A program made the position numbers and the translations under genes. A DNA stretch of 64,000 nucleotides, from the NCBI RefSeq assembly GCF_001468285.1, contig NZ_LNSB01000020.1, positions 1 to 64,000 on the forward strand. Direction: 5' to 3'. Source of the stretch: Sphingopyxis sp. HIX (GTDB lineage Bacteria > Pseudomonadota > Alphaproteobacteria > Sphingomonadales > Sphingomonadaceae). A model generated the notes under the pieces. It saw nothing but the letters and a program-made list of their open reading frames with translations, was not told the origin of the DNA and did not search any database. Below are positions 35,723 to 44,575 of the stretch, one piece after another. Numbering within the stretch: position 1 is the stretch's first letter; each line of letters starts with the position of its first letter.

Positions 35723-36300
35723 TCCATGTCCCCCATCAGCGCTTCGCTGGTCACGATCGCTTCGGCAATTTCCGAGATGCGGCGGTTGGTGCGCATCGCC
35801 TGGCCGCGCAGCAGCGCATAGGCCGCGGGTTCGTCGATCTGGCGGCGCTTCATCAAGATCGCCTTCGCCTTGTCGATCACCGCGCGCTCGGCGAGCGCAT
35901 TCCTGGCATCGTCGAGTTCGCGCTGGAGCCGCGAAAAGGCCTGGAAGCGCCGGACCGCAAGGTCGATCACCGGCTTGATCCGCTGTTTCGACAGGCCATC
36001 GACGACATAGGCCGACACGCCGGCGTCGATCGCCGCGCCGGTTGCTTCGGCGTCGCTCTGGTCGACGAACATCGCGATCGGCCGTGCGAGCGCGCGCGAC
36101 ATGGCGAAGAAATCCTCGAGCAGGTCGCGGCTGGGGTTTTCGAGGTTGATGAGCACGACCTCGGGCTTCGCCGCCTCGACCTGCGCGACGAGTGGACCCG
36201 CGGGATCGATGAGGATCAGATCGTCGAGCCCGGCCTCGCGCAGGCCATCGGAGATGATGGCGGCGCGCGTCGTGCTGGTGTCGATGATCGCGATCCTCAT
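35719..36300 (-). CDS. nasT: ANTAR-domain antiterminator NasT
   Basis: A 193-residue response-regulator-like protein: pseudo-receiver at residues 1-120, a coiled-coil linker (FQAFSRLQRELDDARNALAER) and a C-terminal ANTAR RNA-binding domain (AVIDKAKAILMKRRQIDEPAAYALLRGQAM) near 137-190. It should bind the two hairpins in the leader of the downstream genes and prevent termination when NasS has bound nitrate or nitrite. The ATG at 36300 is used; an in-frame extension to 36432 has no ribosome site. First gene of the unit. Confidence 0.93.
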   Translation of the reverse strand: MRIAIIDTSTTRAAIISDGLREAGLDDLILIDPAGPLVAQVEAAKPEVVLINLENPSRDLLEDFFAMSRALARPIAMFVDQSDAEATGAAIDAGVSAYVVDGLSKQRIKPVIDLAVRRFQAFSRLQRELDDARNALAERAVIDKAKAILMKRRQIDEPAAYALLRGQAMRTNRRISEIAEAIVTSEALMGDME

Positions 36301-36856
36301 GCCAGGGCCTTTACGCTGCAGCGCACAAATCTGCCAGCGGCTTTGTCGGCGGCGCATGATTATGGTGCAGCGCGGCGCCCTCTTGAAACTTCCGGTTTTT
36401 TCGGCGGGCACGCCCAGGCCGAGCCTCGGCATAGGCTCAACTCGCCTTGCGAAAGATTTTCTTCATCGCAGAAACGCCGCGCCGCGGTTGACGAATCAAA
36501 TATCAATCTTTTAAGTTGAGTTTGTCATCCGGAACTGGTCGGACCGGGTGGCAGGCTCTCCCGCCTCTCATCGACCCGCGGCTTTTGATCGGGAAGCAGC
36601 TTGCTCCGCGTCACCAACGGCTAAAGCGCGTGATGCTCGGGCGACAGCGCCAGGCATTGCGTTCCCCCTGTAGGGGTATTGCGATGCGCATGTGTAACAG
36701 CAGCGTCTAGACCATAGCCGGACCCGCGCGCGGGATAGCGGACGACCGCTTCCCCTCCGCGCGGCGGCACTCTCTTTCATCCTGGCCGCGCCTCCCTTTC
36801 GTTAGGGCGCAATGCGGCTTTGCGTCCGGCGCCTGCGCGCCGGCGGCAGGTGAACC
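36301..36856. other. Divergent intergenic region between nasT and the organosulfur genes
   Basis: About 555 bp without a long credible gene. It has an AT-rich block with TTGACG at 36488 and a weak -10-like TTAAGT 17 bp later on the plus strand, a short hairpin CCCC-TGTA-GGGG at 36664-36676 and a tiny ORF at 36684. It probably holds promoters for both directions and a leader for the sulfur genes. Confidence 0.5.
36684..36710 (+). CDS. Possible 8-residue leader peptide (Met/Cys-containing)
   Basis: ATG at 36684 follows a strong AGGGG ribosome site by seven bases and encodes MRMCNSSV before TAG. It lies 146 bp upstream of the small ORF that is coupled to the TonB receptor gene. Two Met and one Cys in eight codons, in front of sulfur-scavenging genes, suggest a translated leader that could sense sulfur amino acids. 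The evidence is only position, ribosome site and composition. Confidence 0.3.
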   Translation: MRMCNSSV

Positions 36857-37036
36857 ATGCCCACTCTGACCCAGTCCGACCTGTCGGATCTGGCCCGCTA
36901 TCCCGCGTCCTTGCGCAGCGCCGCCCGCGCGCTGTGGGGCCGCGAGCCGGCGGCCGCCCGGTCCGGCGCGGCGCCCCGCGCCACCATCCATCACATCAAA
37001 AAAGGGGCGGGACGGCCGCCCGGGGAAATATCATAA
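36857..37036 (+). CDS. Small ORF translationally coupled to the TonB receptor
   Basis: A 59-residue ORF with AGGTGA eight bases before its ATG. It starts MPTLTQSDLSDLARYPASLR and ends in a basic segment (HHIKKGAGRPPGEIS). There is no signal peptide or membrane segment. Its TAA stop shares a base with the ATG of the receptor gene (TAATG), so it is likely translated and may couple or gate receptor synthesis. I do not recognise the family. Confidence 0.5.
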   Translation: MPTLTQSDLSDLARYPASLRSAARALWGREPAAARSGAAPRATIHHIKKGAGRPPGEIS

Positions 37037-39453
37037 TGTCGAAATTCTCTCCCGATCATCGTTTGAGGCTTTTGCTCGGCGCGGCGCTGCTGAGCCCGGC
37101 GGCGCCAGCCTGGGCCACCGAGGAAGTCGCTGTCGATACAGCCGCTGCCACGGACGACGCGGCCGAATCCGCAGGCGACAGCTACGACGGCACCGAGATC
37201 ATCGTCTCCGCCCGCCGCCGCGACGAAAGCGCGCAGGACGTGCCGATCGCGCTCACCGCCATCGGCGCCGAAACGCTCGAAAAGACCGGCAATTATACGC
37301 TGACCCAAATCCAGCAGATCGTACCCAGCCTGCAGGTGTTCAGCTTCAACCCACGCAACACCAACATCAACATCCGCGGGCTCGGCAGCAATGTCGCGCT
37401 GACCAACGACGGGCTCGAGAATGGCGTCGGCTTCTATATCGACAATGTCTATTACGGCCGCGTCGGGCAGACGCAGTTCGACCTGGTCGATCTGCAGCAG
37501 ATCGAGGTGCTGCGCGGGCCGCAGGGGACGCTGTTCGGCAAGAACACCACCTCGGGCGCGATCAACATCACGTCGCGCAAACCGAGCTTCGATCCCGAAT
37601 TTTCGGGCGAGGCGAGCGTCGGCGACTATGGCTATTATCAGCTCCGCGGCTCGGCCTCGACCGGGCTCGTCGACGACCTGATCGCGGTGCGCCTCAGCGG
37701 TGCGGTCACCGAGCGGCGCGGCTTCCTTTACAATGTCACCCAGAACGAGCGCGCGCAGGATTATTCGAACTGGAGCGTGCGCGGGCAATTGCTGGTCACG
37801 CCATCGGCCGATCTCGAGGTCCGCATCATCGGCGATTTCTCGCGCCAGAAGCAGAACCACGTTCTCAACATCTTCGCCGACTATTTCGGCACCTATGCCA
37901 ATGGCGCGGTCATCCCGAACAATTTTGCCCAGCGCGCCGCGCGCTTTCCGGGTTACGCCTTTCCGACGATCGATGCCTTCGCGCGGCGCGGCGAGGCCGA
38001 CGGCCATTATCAGTCGAACATGGACGGCTATGGCGTGTCGGGGCAGGTCGACTGGAGCCTCGGCGGCGCCAAGCTGACCTCGATCACCGCCTATCGCTGG
38101 TGGGACTGGAACCCCGCGAACGATGGCGATTCCACCGCCTTGCCGATTGTCACCAAGGCGCAGCAGGCCAACCGCCAGCGCCAGTTCAGCCAGGAAATCC
38201 GCCTCGCCTCGGACGGCGGCGGGCCGCTGAACTATGTCGTCGGCGCCTATTATTTCTGGCAGGTCATCAACGGCAAGGGCGCGAGCGCCTATGGCTCCGC
38301 CGCGGCGCTGTGGAACCGGCCCGCGACCTCGCCGATCCCGCTCGACGCGTGGCAGGCGGCGCTCGACGGGTTCGAGGCCAATTCGACCTCGGACCCGCGC
38401 ACGAAGAGCTATGCCCTGTTCGGCCAGCTCGACTGGAAATTCACCGACCGGCTGACGCTCACCGCGGGGCTGCGCTACACGCACGAGAAGAAGAGCGGCT
38501 CGTTCAACCAGGTCCACGTCGCGGGCATCGACCTCTCGACGCTGACGCCGGCGCTTGCGGCGCAGGCGGCGGCGGTGCGCGCGCAGTTCAACCCCGTGAC
38601 GAGCTATTCGACGCGCTTCAGCGACGACAGCCTGTCGGGGCTCGCGACCCTGTCGTGGCAGTTCACAGACGATGCGCTCGCTTACGCCACTTACTCGCGC
38701 GGCAACAAGTCGGGCGGGCTCAACCTCACCAACCTGCCGCCGGGCATCGACCCCGACGTCGCGCCCGAGACGGTCGACAGCTACGAGGTCGGCATCAAGT
38801 CGCAATGGTGGGACCGGCGCGTGACGCTGAACGTCGCGGGCTACTGGACCGAGATCGGCGATTACCAGACCGCGATCACCGAACAGGTGCCCAACACGGT
38901 CAACGTCCGCCAATATATCGCGAACATCCCCGGCGTACGTTCGCGCGGGGTCGAGGGCGACCTGGTCTTCGCGCCGTCGAGCCGGGCGAGCTTCTACGCG
39001 TCGGTCGCCTATGCCGACACGACGTACAGCGATTATCCCAACGCCCCGCAGGCGCCCGAGCGGCTCAACCAAGGGGGCATCCAGGACCTGACCGGCGAGC
39101 AGCTGCCGGGGGTGCCCAAATTCACCTATACGCTGGGCGGCGACGTGTCGGCGCCGCTCGGCGAACTCGGCGGGCGCGATCTGGCGGTCTATGCGCATGG
39201 CGATTATTCGCACCGCTCGTCGTTCAACACCTCGTCGAGCAACAGCATCTACGCCGATGTCCCCGCCTATGGCATCGCCAATGCGCGCATCGGCATCCGT
39301 ACCGAGGACGGATTGTTCGACCTGTCGCTCTGGGCGCGCAACCTGTTCGACAAGGATTATTTCCAGACGCTGTCGCCCGCGGTGACGGGCATCGTCACCG
39401 CGCTGATCGGCGAGCCGCGCACGCTCGGCGTCACGCTGAGGACCAAGCTGTGA
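37036..39453 (+). CDS. TonB-dependent receptor
   Basis: An 805-residue outer-membrane receptor. Signal peptide 1-29 (ending PAWA), a TonB-box-like EIIVSARRR near residue 55, plug domain about 65-175 (RGLGSNVALTNDGLENGVGFYIDNVYYGR; DLQQIEVLRGPQGTLFGKNTTSGAINI), then a beta-barrel ending in LRTKL. This is the sphingomonad catabolic type of receptor. Genes for a carrier, a TauD/AtsK-like dioxygenase and a sulfatase follow, so the cargo is probably a sulfate ester or sulfonate. It overlaps the carrier gene by 4 bp. Confidence 0.93.
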   Translation: MSKFSPDHRLRLLLGAALLSPAAPAWATEEVAVDTAAATDDAAESAGDSYDGTEIIVSARRRDESAQDVPIALTAIGAETLEKTGNYTLTQIQQIVPSLQVFSFNPRNTNINIRGLGSNVALTNDGLENGVGFYIDNVYYGRVGQTQFDLVDLQQIEVLRGPQGTLFGKNTTSGAINITSRKPSFDPEFSGEASVGDYGYYQLRGSASTGLVDDLIAVRLSGAVTERRGFLYNVTQNERAQDYSNWSVRGQLLVTPSADLEVRIIGDFSRQKQNHVLNIFADYFGTYANGAVIPNNFAQRAARFPGYAFPTIDAFARRGEADGHYQSNMDGYGVSGQVDWSLGGAKLTSITAYRWWDWNPANDGDSTALPIVTKAQQANRQRQFSQEIRLASDGGGPLNYVVGAYYFWQVINGKGASAYGSAAALWNRPATSPIPLDAWQAALDGFEANSTSDPRTKSYALFGQLDWKFTDRLTLTAGLRYTHEKKSGSFNQVHVAGIDLSTLTPALAAQAAAVRAQFNPVTSYSTRFSDDSLSGLATLSWQFTDDALAYATYSRGNKSGGLNLTNLPPGIDPDVAPETVDSYEVGIKSQWWDRRVTLNVAGYWTEIGDYQTAITEQVPNTVNVRQYIANIPGVRSRGVEGDLVFAPSSRASFYASVAYADTTYSDYPNAPQAPERLNQGGIQDLTGEQLPGVPKFTYTLGGDVSAPLGELGGRDLAVYAHGDYSHRSSFNTSSSNSIYADVPAYGIANARIGIRTEDGLFDLSLWARNLFDKDYFQTLSPAVTGIVTALIGEPRTLGVTLRTKL

Positions 39454-40799
39454 GCGCCGCGCCCGCCACCTCGGGGCAGCTGATCCGCTTCTCGGCGGTC
39501 GCCGTCCCGCTCGCCGCCGCCGGGCTGCCGCTCGGCGTCTACCTCCCCGCCATCTATGCGCGCGATTACGGGCTGTCGTTGACCGTGATCGGCGTGATCT
39601 TCCTGCTCGGGCGATTGTGGGACGCGATCGCCGATCCCTTCATGGGCTCGCTCAGCGACCGCACGCGCAGCCGGTTCGGCCGCCGCAAGCCGTGGATCGC
39701 GGCGGGCGGGGTGGTCTTCGGGCTGTCGTCGATCGTCCTCTTCTTCCCGCCCTTCGGGGTGACGCCGCTGTCGCTGGGGATCGTCCTCTTCTTCTTCTAT
39801 CTCGGCTGGACCGCGGTGCAGATCCCGTTCCAGGCCTGGTCGGGCGAGGTGTCGGGCGATTATCACCAGCGCACGCGCATCGCGACCTATCAGACCGTGG
39901 TCACGTCGAGCGCGCTGCTGCTGACTTTGATCCTGCCGACGATTGCCGACCAGTTGCGGCCGGGCGACGGGCATCTTCAGCTCAGCCTGATGGGCGGGCT
40001 GGTGCTGCTGTCGATCGTCCCGGCGCTGCTCCTGACGCTGACCGCATTGAAGGAGCCGCCGCTGCCGCCGCTGCCGACCGCGCGGCTCAGCCTCAAGGAA
40101 AGCGTCCGCGCGATAACCGGGGAACCGCTTCTCCTCCGCGTGCTCGCGTCCGATTTTGCGGTGACGCTGGCGCAGAATATCCGCGCCGCGCTGATCGTCT
40201 TCTTCGTGACCTTCTACATGGGGCGTCCCGAATGGGCGGGCGGATTGTTCCTCTTCCAGTTCGTCTTCGGCATCTTCGCCGGGCCGATCTGGCTCAAGAT
40301 CGGGCGCCGCTACGGCAAGCATCGCACCGCCGTCGCCGGCGAGCTGGTGCAGGTCGTCATCAACCTCGGGCTGCTGCTCGTCACCCCGGATACGTTCGGC
40401 TTGCTCCTCGCGCTCACGCTGGCACAGGGCCTGGCGCAGGGATCGGGCAATCTGATGCTGCGCGCGATCGTCGCCGACGTCGCCGACAAGCACCGCCTCG
40501 ACAGCGGCGAGGACCGCACCGGCCTCTATTATTCGGTGTTCAGCCTCGCTGGAAAGACCGCCACCGCGGTCGCCGTCGGCATCGCACTGCCGCTCGTCGC
40601 CTGGCTGGGTTTCGACCCGAAAGGCGTCAACAGCCCCGACGCACTGAACGGCCTGCTCCTCGTCTTCGGGCTTGGCCCCGCCATCGCCCACGCCTTGTCC
40701 GCCGCCCTCATCGCGCGCTTCCCGCTCGACGAGGCGGCGCACGCCGAAATTCGCCGACAGCTCGATCCGGGACCGCCCGATTACGCCTTCGCCGAATGA
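39450..40799 (+). CDS. MFS transporter of the GPH/MelB sugar-cation type
   Basis: A 449-residue carrier with twelve predicted segments. GRLWDAIADPFMGSLSDRTRSRFGRRKPW near residues 52-80 is the signature of the glycoside-pentoside-hexuronide symporters. The start is the GTG at 39450, which overlaps the receptor stop (GTGA). It likely carries the compound brought in by the TonB receptor across the inner membrane; that it is sulfur-containing is inferred from neighbours. Confidence 0.9.
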   Translation: MSAAPATSGQLIRFSAVAVPLAAAGLPLGVYLPAIYARDYGLSLTVIGVIFLLGRLWDAIADPFMGSLSDRTRSRFGRRKPWIAAGGVVFGLSSIVLFFPPFGVTPLSLGIVLFFFYLGWTAVQIPFQAWSGEVSGDYHQRTRIATYQTVVTSSALLLTLILPTIADQLRPGDGHLQLSLMGGLVLLSIVPALLLTLTALKEPPLPPLPTARLSLKESVRAITGEPLLLRVLASDFAVTLAQNIRAALIVFFVTFYMGRPEWAGGLFLFQFVFGIFAGPIWLKIGRRYGKHRTAVAGELVQVVINLGLLLVTPDTFGLLLALTLAQGLAQGSGNLMLRAIVADVADKHRLDSGEDRTGLYYSVFSLAGKTATAVAVGIALPLVAWLGFDPKGVNSPDALNGLLLVFGLGPAIAHALSAALIARFPLDEAAHAEIRRQLDPGPPDYAFAE

Positions 40800-40835
40800 C
40801 CCCCGCCGCCAACCATAACCCCAAAGGAGACTGAC

Positions 40836-41789
40836 ATGACCGAACTTCACAACAGCTACGCCAATGCCCGCGACAAGAGCATCCCGCTCGACATCACCCC
40901 CGTGACCGGCACCATCGGCGCCATCGTCCACGGCATCGAATTGTCGGGCGACCTGCCCGCGCCGGTGGTGCAGGCGATCGAGGCGGCGCTGGTGCGGCAC
41001 AAGGTGCTCTTCTTCCGTGACCAGCAGCATCTGACCGATGCGGAGCATGAGGATTTCGCCGCGCTGCTCGGCGATCCCGTCGCGCACCCGACGGTGCCCG
41101 TCGCCGAAGGATCGCGCTACCTGCTCGAACTCGACAGCCGCGAAGGCTATGCGGCATCGAGCTGGCACACCGACGTGACCTTCGTGGATGCCTATCCCAA
41201 GGCATCGATCCTGCGCGCGATCACCATCCCCGAGGCGGGCGGCGACACGCAATGGGCGAATGGCGAGACAGCCTATGAGGGCCTGCCCGAGGTGCTGCGC
41301 CAGCTCGTCAACAATCTCTGGGCGACGCACACCAACCTCTACGATTACGCCTCGATCCTGCAGTCGGCGCCCGACGCCGAAAGCGCGGCGAAAAGGATCA
41401 AGGAGCATCGCAATGTCTTCGCCTCGACGGTCTACGAGACCGAGCATCCGGTCGTTCGCGTCCATCCCGTCAGCGGGCAGCGCAGCCTGCTCCTAGGCCA
41501 TTTCGTCAAGCAGTTCGTCGGGCTGAACGCGACCGACAGCGCGCGGCTGTTCCAGACGCTGCAGGAGCATATCACCAAGCCCGAAAATGTCGTGCGCTGG
41601 CGCTGGAAGGAAGGCGACGTCGCGATCTGGGATAACCAGGCGACGCAGCACCGCGCGACCGCCGACTTCGGATTGCAGCGCCGCACGCTGCGCCGCGCGA
41701 CGATCCATGGCGAGGTGCCCGTCGCGATCGACGGCCGTCGTAGCAAGACCGTGCGGCAGGAAAAGGCGGTCCAGTACGAACCCGCCTGA
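40836..41789 (+). CDS. TauD/AtsK-like 2-oxoglutarate dioxygenase
   Basis: A 317-residue Fe(II)/2-oxoglutarate dioxygenase of the TauD family. The iron triad is H111, D113 (WHTDVTF) and H272 (TQHRAT), and the 2-oxoglutarate-binding Arg is in RRTLRRATIHGE near residue 290. It would hydroxylate a carbon next to a sulfonate or sulfate ester and release sulfite or sulfate. AtsK-type alkylsulfatase activity is plausible; taurine is less likely because no taurine ABC transporter is nearby. AAGGAGA precedes the start. A strong terminator follows at 41858. Confidence 0.9.
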   Translation: MTELHNSYANARDKSIPLDITPVTGTIGAIVHGIELSGDLPAPVVQAIEAALVRHKVLFFRDQQHLTDAEHEDFAALLGDPVAHPTVPVAEGSRYLLELDSREGYAASSWHTDVTFVDAYPKASILRAITIPEAGGDTQWANGETAYEGLPEVLRQLVNNLWATHTNLYDYASILQSAPDAESAAKRIKEHRNVFASTVYETEHPVVRVHPVSGQRSLLLGHFVKQFVGLNATDSARLFQTLQEHITKPENVVRWRWKEGDVAIWDNQATQHRATADFGLQRRTLRRATIHGEVPVAIDGRRSKTVRQEKAVQYEPA

Positions 41790-41857
41790 CCCGCGCCGCT
41801 GACCAGCCCCCGGACCGGCCTACGACCTCCCTTCCTCTGACTGCGCCGGTCCCGACT

Positions 41858-41903
41858 GCGGCGCGCCCGGGTTCCATTCGCCCGCGGCGCGCCGCCCCTT
41901 TTT
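41858..41903 (+). terminator. Intrinsic terminator after the dioxygenase gene
   Basis: A 14-bp GC-rich stem (41858-41871 with 41881-41895, one bulged base) with a 9-base loop is followed by CCC and five T. It lies 17 bp before the sulfatase start, so it ends the receptor-carrier-dioxygenase transcript or attenuates read-through into the sulfatase. Confidence 0.75.
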
Positions 41904-41920
41904 CTGACAGGATGCCCCGA

Positions 41921-43546
41921 ATGAAGCGCCTTGTGTCCCTGCTGTTCCTGTTCGTCATCGCCGCCGCGCCCACGCAGGCGAAGGAGAAGCGCCCCAATTT
42001 CCTGGTCATCGTCGCCGACGACCTCGGCTATTCGGACCTCGGCGCCTTCGGGGGCGAGATCAGTACGCCGCATCTCGACCGGCTGGCGCTCGCGGGCGTG
42101 CGCCTCGCGGGTTTCCACACCGCGCCGACCTGCTCGCCGACGCGCTCGATGCTGCTGTCGGGGACCGACAATCACATTGCCGGCCTGGGCACGATGGCCG
42201 AGATGATCCGCCCGAACCAGAAGGACAAGCCGGGCTACGAGGGCTATCTCCGAAGCGACGTCGCGACGCTCGCCGAGCGGCTGGCGGCGGGCGGCTACGC
42301 CACGCTCTTCTCGGGCAAATGGCACCTCGGCCTGACCCCCGAGCAGGACCCGCACGCGCGCGGTTTCCGGCGCAGCTTCGCGCTGCTTCAGGGCGGGCAC
42401 AATCATTTCGGCACCGACGTAGGCACCACCGCGACCTACACCGAACAGGGCAGGGCACTCGCCAAGCTCCCTGCAGATTTCTATTCGAGCGACTATTTCG
42501 CCACCCGCCTGATCGACTTCCTCGGCGAGCGGGCAAAGGAGAGCGAAGGTCAGCCCTTCTTCGCCTATCTCGCCTTCACCGCGCCGCACTGGCCGCTGCA
42601 GGCACATCCAGAGGATATCGCGCGCTACGCCGGGCGCTACGACGACGGTTTCGACGCGCTGCGCGAACGCCGCTTGGCCCGCCAGCGCGCGCTGGGCATC
42701 CTCGCGCCTGACGTCGTGCCGCACACGCCGCGCAATCGCGACGGCAGCTGGGACTCCTTGACCGCCGACCAGCAGCGCACCGCCGCGCGCAACATGGAAA
42801 TCTATGCCGCGATGGTCGACCGCATGGACCGGAATGTCGGCCGCGTGGTCGAGGCGCTGCGCGCCTCGGGCGAGCTCGACAATACGGTGATCCTCTTCCT
42901 CGCCGACAATGGCGCCGAGGCGCTCGATATCGAGACCACCGGCGCGGAAATGCTCGCCGCGCGGATCGAGGGCGCCGACAACGCCTATGCCAACCGCGGC
43001 GCGGCCAGCTCGTATGTCACCTATGGCGCGGGCTGGGCGCAGGCGGCGACCGCGCCCTCGTGGCTGACCAAGGGTTATCAGAGCGAAGGCGGCACGCGCG
43101 CGGTCGCCTTCATCAGCGGCGCGGGCATCCCGCGGCGCGAGGGGGCCGACACGCAATTCCTCTCGGTCGCCGACGTCGCGCCGACCTTGCTCGGTCTCGC
43201 GGGCGTCGACGCCGCGGCGACCGACGTCGGGGGCCGGGCGGTCAAGCCGATCACCGGCCGCTCGTGGCTCGCCTGGCTCCGCGATCCCGCCGCGCGCGTC
43301 TATGGCGCGGGCGACGGCTTCGGTGCCGAACTCTTCGGCTCGCGCGCCTGGCGACAGGGCGACTGGAAGCTCACCGACATCGGCGACGGGCAATGGCGGC
43401 TGTTCGATATCGCGCGCGATCCCGGCGAGACGCGCGACCTGTCGCTTGCCGAGCCCGCACGCCGCGACGCCCTCGCGGCGGCGTGGGACCGCTACGCGCA
43501 CGAGGTCGGCGTGACCCTGCCCGACGCGATACCCTATCGCCCCTGA
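41921..43546 (+). CDS. Secreted type I arylsulfatase
   Basis: A 541-residue sulfatase with signal peptide (1-20). The catalytic motif is C-S-P-T-R at residues 71-75, where Cys71 would be converted to formylglycine. Other metal-site motifs are PNFLVIVADDLGYSDLG near the N-terminus, GKWHLG near residue 130 and LFLADNGAEA near 325. The second ATG (41921) is chosen because ACAGGA lies just upstream; an ATG at 41912 is also in frame. It hydrolyses sulfate esters in the periplasm or outside the cell, matching the transport and dioxygenase genes before it. Confidence 0.92.
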   Translation: MKRLVSLLFLFVIAAAPTQAKEKRPNFLVIVADDLGYSDLGAFGGEISTPHLDRLALAGVRLAGFHTAPTCSPTRSMLLSGTDNHIAGLGTMAEMIRPNQKDKPGYEGYLRSDVATLAERLAAGGYATLFSGKWHLGLTPEQDPHARGFRRSFALLQGGHNHFGTDVGTTATYTEQGRALAKLPADFYSSDYFATRLIDFLGERAKESEGQPFFAYLAFTAPHWPLQAHPEDIARYAGRYDDGFDALRERRLARQRALGILAPDVVPHTPRNRDGSWDSLTADQQRTAARNMEIYAAMVDRMDRNVGRVVEALRASGELDNTVILFLADNGAEALDIETTGAEMLAARIEGADNAYANRGAASSYVTYGAGWAQAATAPSWLTKGYQSEGGTRAVAFISGAGIPRREGADTQFLSVADVAPTLLGLAGVDAAATDVGGRAVKPITGRSWLAWLRDPAARVYGAGDGFGAELFGSRAWRQGDWKLTDIGDGQWRLFDIARDPGETRDLSLAEPARRDALAAAWDRYAHEVGVTLPDAIPYRP

Positions 43547-43558
43547 GGCGGGGGCCGG

Positions 43559-44575
43559 TCAGGCGATCACTTCGACCAGATTGGCGTCGCCGGTGGCCGA
43601 CACATGAAACCGGCGGCCGGTGAAGCGCTCGATCAGCGCCATCGCCGTATTGCTATGCTCGCTGAGCTTGACCGAGGTAAAGGCGCCGCCTCCCGCGATC
43701 GCCATCGGCAGCAACAGCTGGTCCTGCAGATAGGGCCCGGCGAAGGCGGACGACGCGACATAGCCCGCCATACGCCGCGCCGCCGTGGTCGCCAGCCGCT
43801 CGGCGGGGATGCCGAGCTTGCCGAAGGCCGAGACGATCTCGGTGACATGGTCGAAGCGCGCCTCGACCAGCAGCGCGTTGCCCGGGCCCTGGTCGGCCGG
43901 AAGCTGGCGCGTGACGAAGGCCTCCTCCGGCCAGTCGGTCAGTATCTTTCGCGCCGCCTTGAGCTCGCGCTGCGCCACGTCGAACGGGATGCCGGCGACG
44001 ACCGCGGTCGCCTCCACGGCTCCCGCCGCCCCGCGCTCGATACATTCGATCGCACGCAGCGGCGCCGGCACGATGTCGACCTCGATCCGCCCGCCGCCCC
44101 GCGGGAAAAAGCCGTGGCGGACCAGCCGCGCCGACACCGTCGGCCCCATGCGATTGATGACGGGCAGCAGCGTGCGTTCGATGAATTCGAACGGCGGCGC
44201 GGCCATCGCGTGCGTGCCGCCCTCGATCACGAGATGCGAGGGCGCTTCGGCGGACATCAGCGGCACGAGGATGGTCTGGAGGACCAGCCCCGTGCTGCCC
44301 GCGGTGCCGACCGCGAAATGATAGTCGCCCGGCGTCACGCGCCCGGGACGGAAGCCGATGCTGTTCGACCCGACCGCGAGCCCGCTGCATTCGGCGCCGC
44401 CGATTACGCACGCGGCCTCGATCGCGGTCACATGCTGGCGCATGAGCCCCGGCTTCTCGCGCTGCCCACGGATATTCTCGATCGTGAAGGGCGTGCCGGT
44501 GAGCAGCGCCAGCGCACAGGCATAGCGCAGCACCTGTCCGCCGCCTTCGCCTTCCGATCCGTCGATGATGATCAT
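43559..44575 (-). CDS. rtcA: RNA 3'-terminal phosphate cyclase
   Basis: A 338-residue RtcA. IDGSEGEGGGQVLR at the N-terminus and HGFFPRGGGRIEV near residue 150 are family signatures, and the AMP-accepting His is H307 in EHSNTAM. It turns RNA 3'-phosphate into 2',3'-cyclic phosphate using ATP. It is the last gene of the rtcB operon and overlaps rlaP by 4 bp. Length matches E. coli RtcA. Confidence 0.95.
   Translation of the reverse strand: MIIIDGSEGEGGGQVLRYACALALLTGTPFTIENIRGQREKPGLMRQHVTAIEAACVIGGAECSGLAVGSNSIGFRPGRVTPGDYHFAVGTAGSTGLVLQTILVPLMSAEAPSHLVIEGGTHAMAAPPFEFIERTLLPVINRMGPTVSARLVRHGFFPRGGGRIEVDIVPAPLRAIECIERGAAGAVEATAVVAGIPFDVAQRELKAARKILTDWPEEAFVTRQLPADQGPGNALLVEARFDHVTEIVSAFGKLGIPAERLATTAARRMAGYVASSAFAGPYLQDQLLLPMAIAGGGAFTSVKLSEHSNTAMALIERFTGRRFHVSATGDANLVEVIA

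Noticed and set aside
36516..36710. 64-codon ORF ending in MRMCNSSV
   Set aside because: No ribosome site at its start and no coding pattern; only the last eight codons have a convincing ribosome site.
36991..39213. 740-codon open frame on the minus strand
   Set aside because: Antisense to the TonB receptor; low-complexity Arg/Asp/Val pattern.
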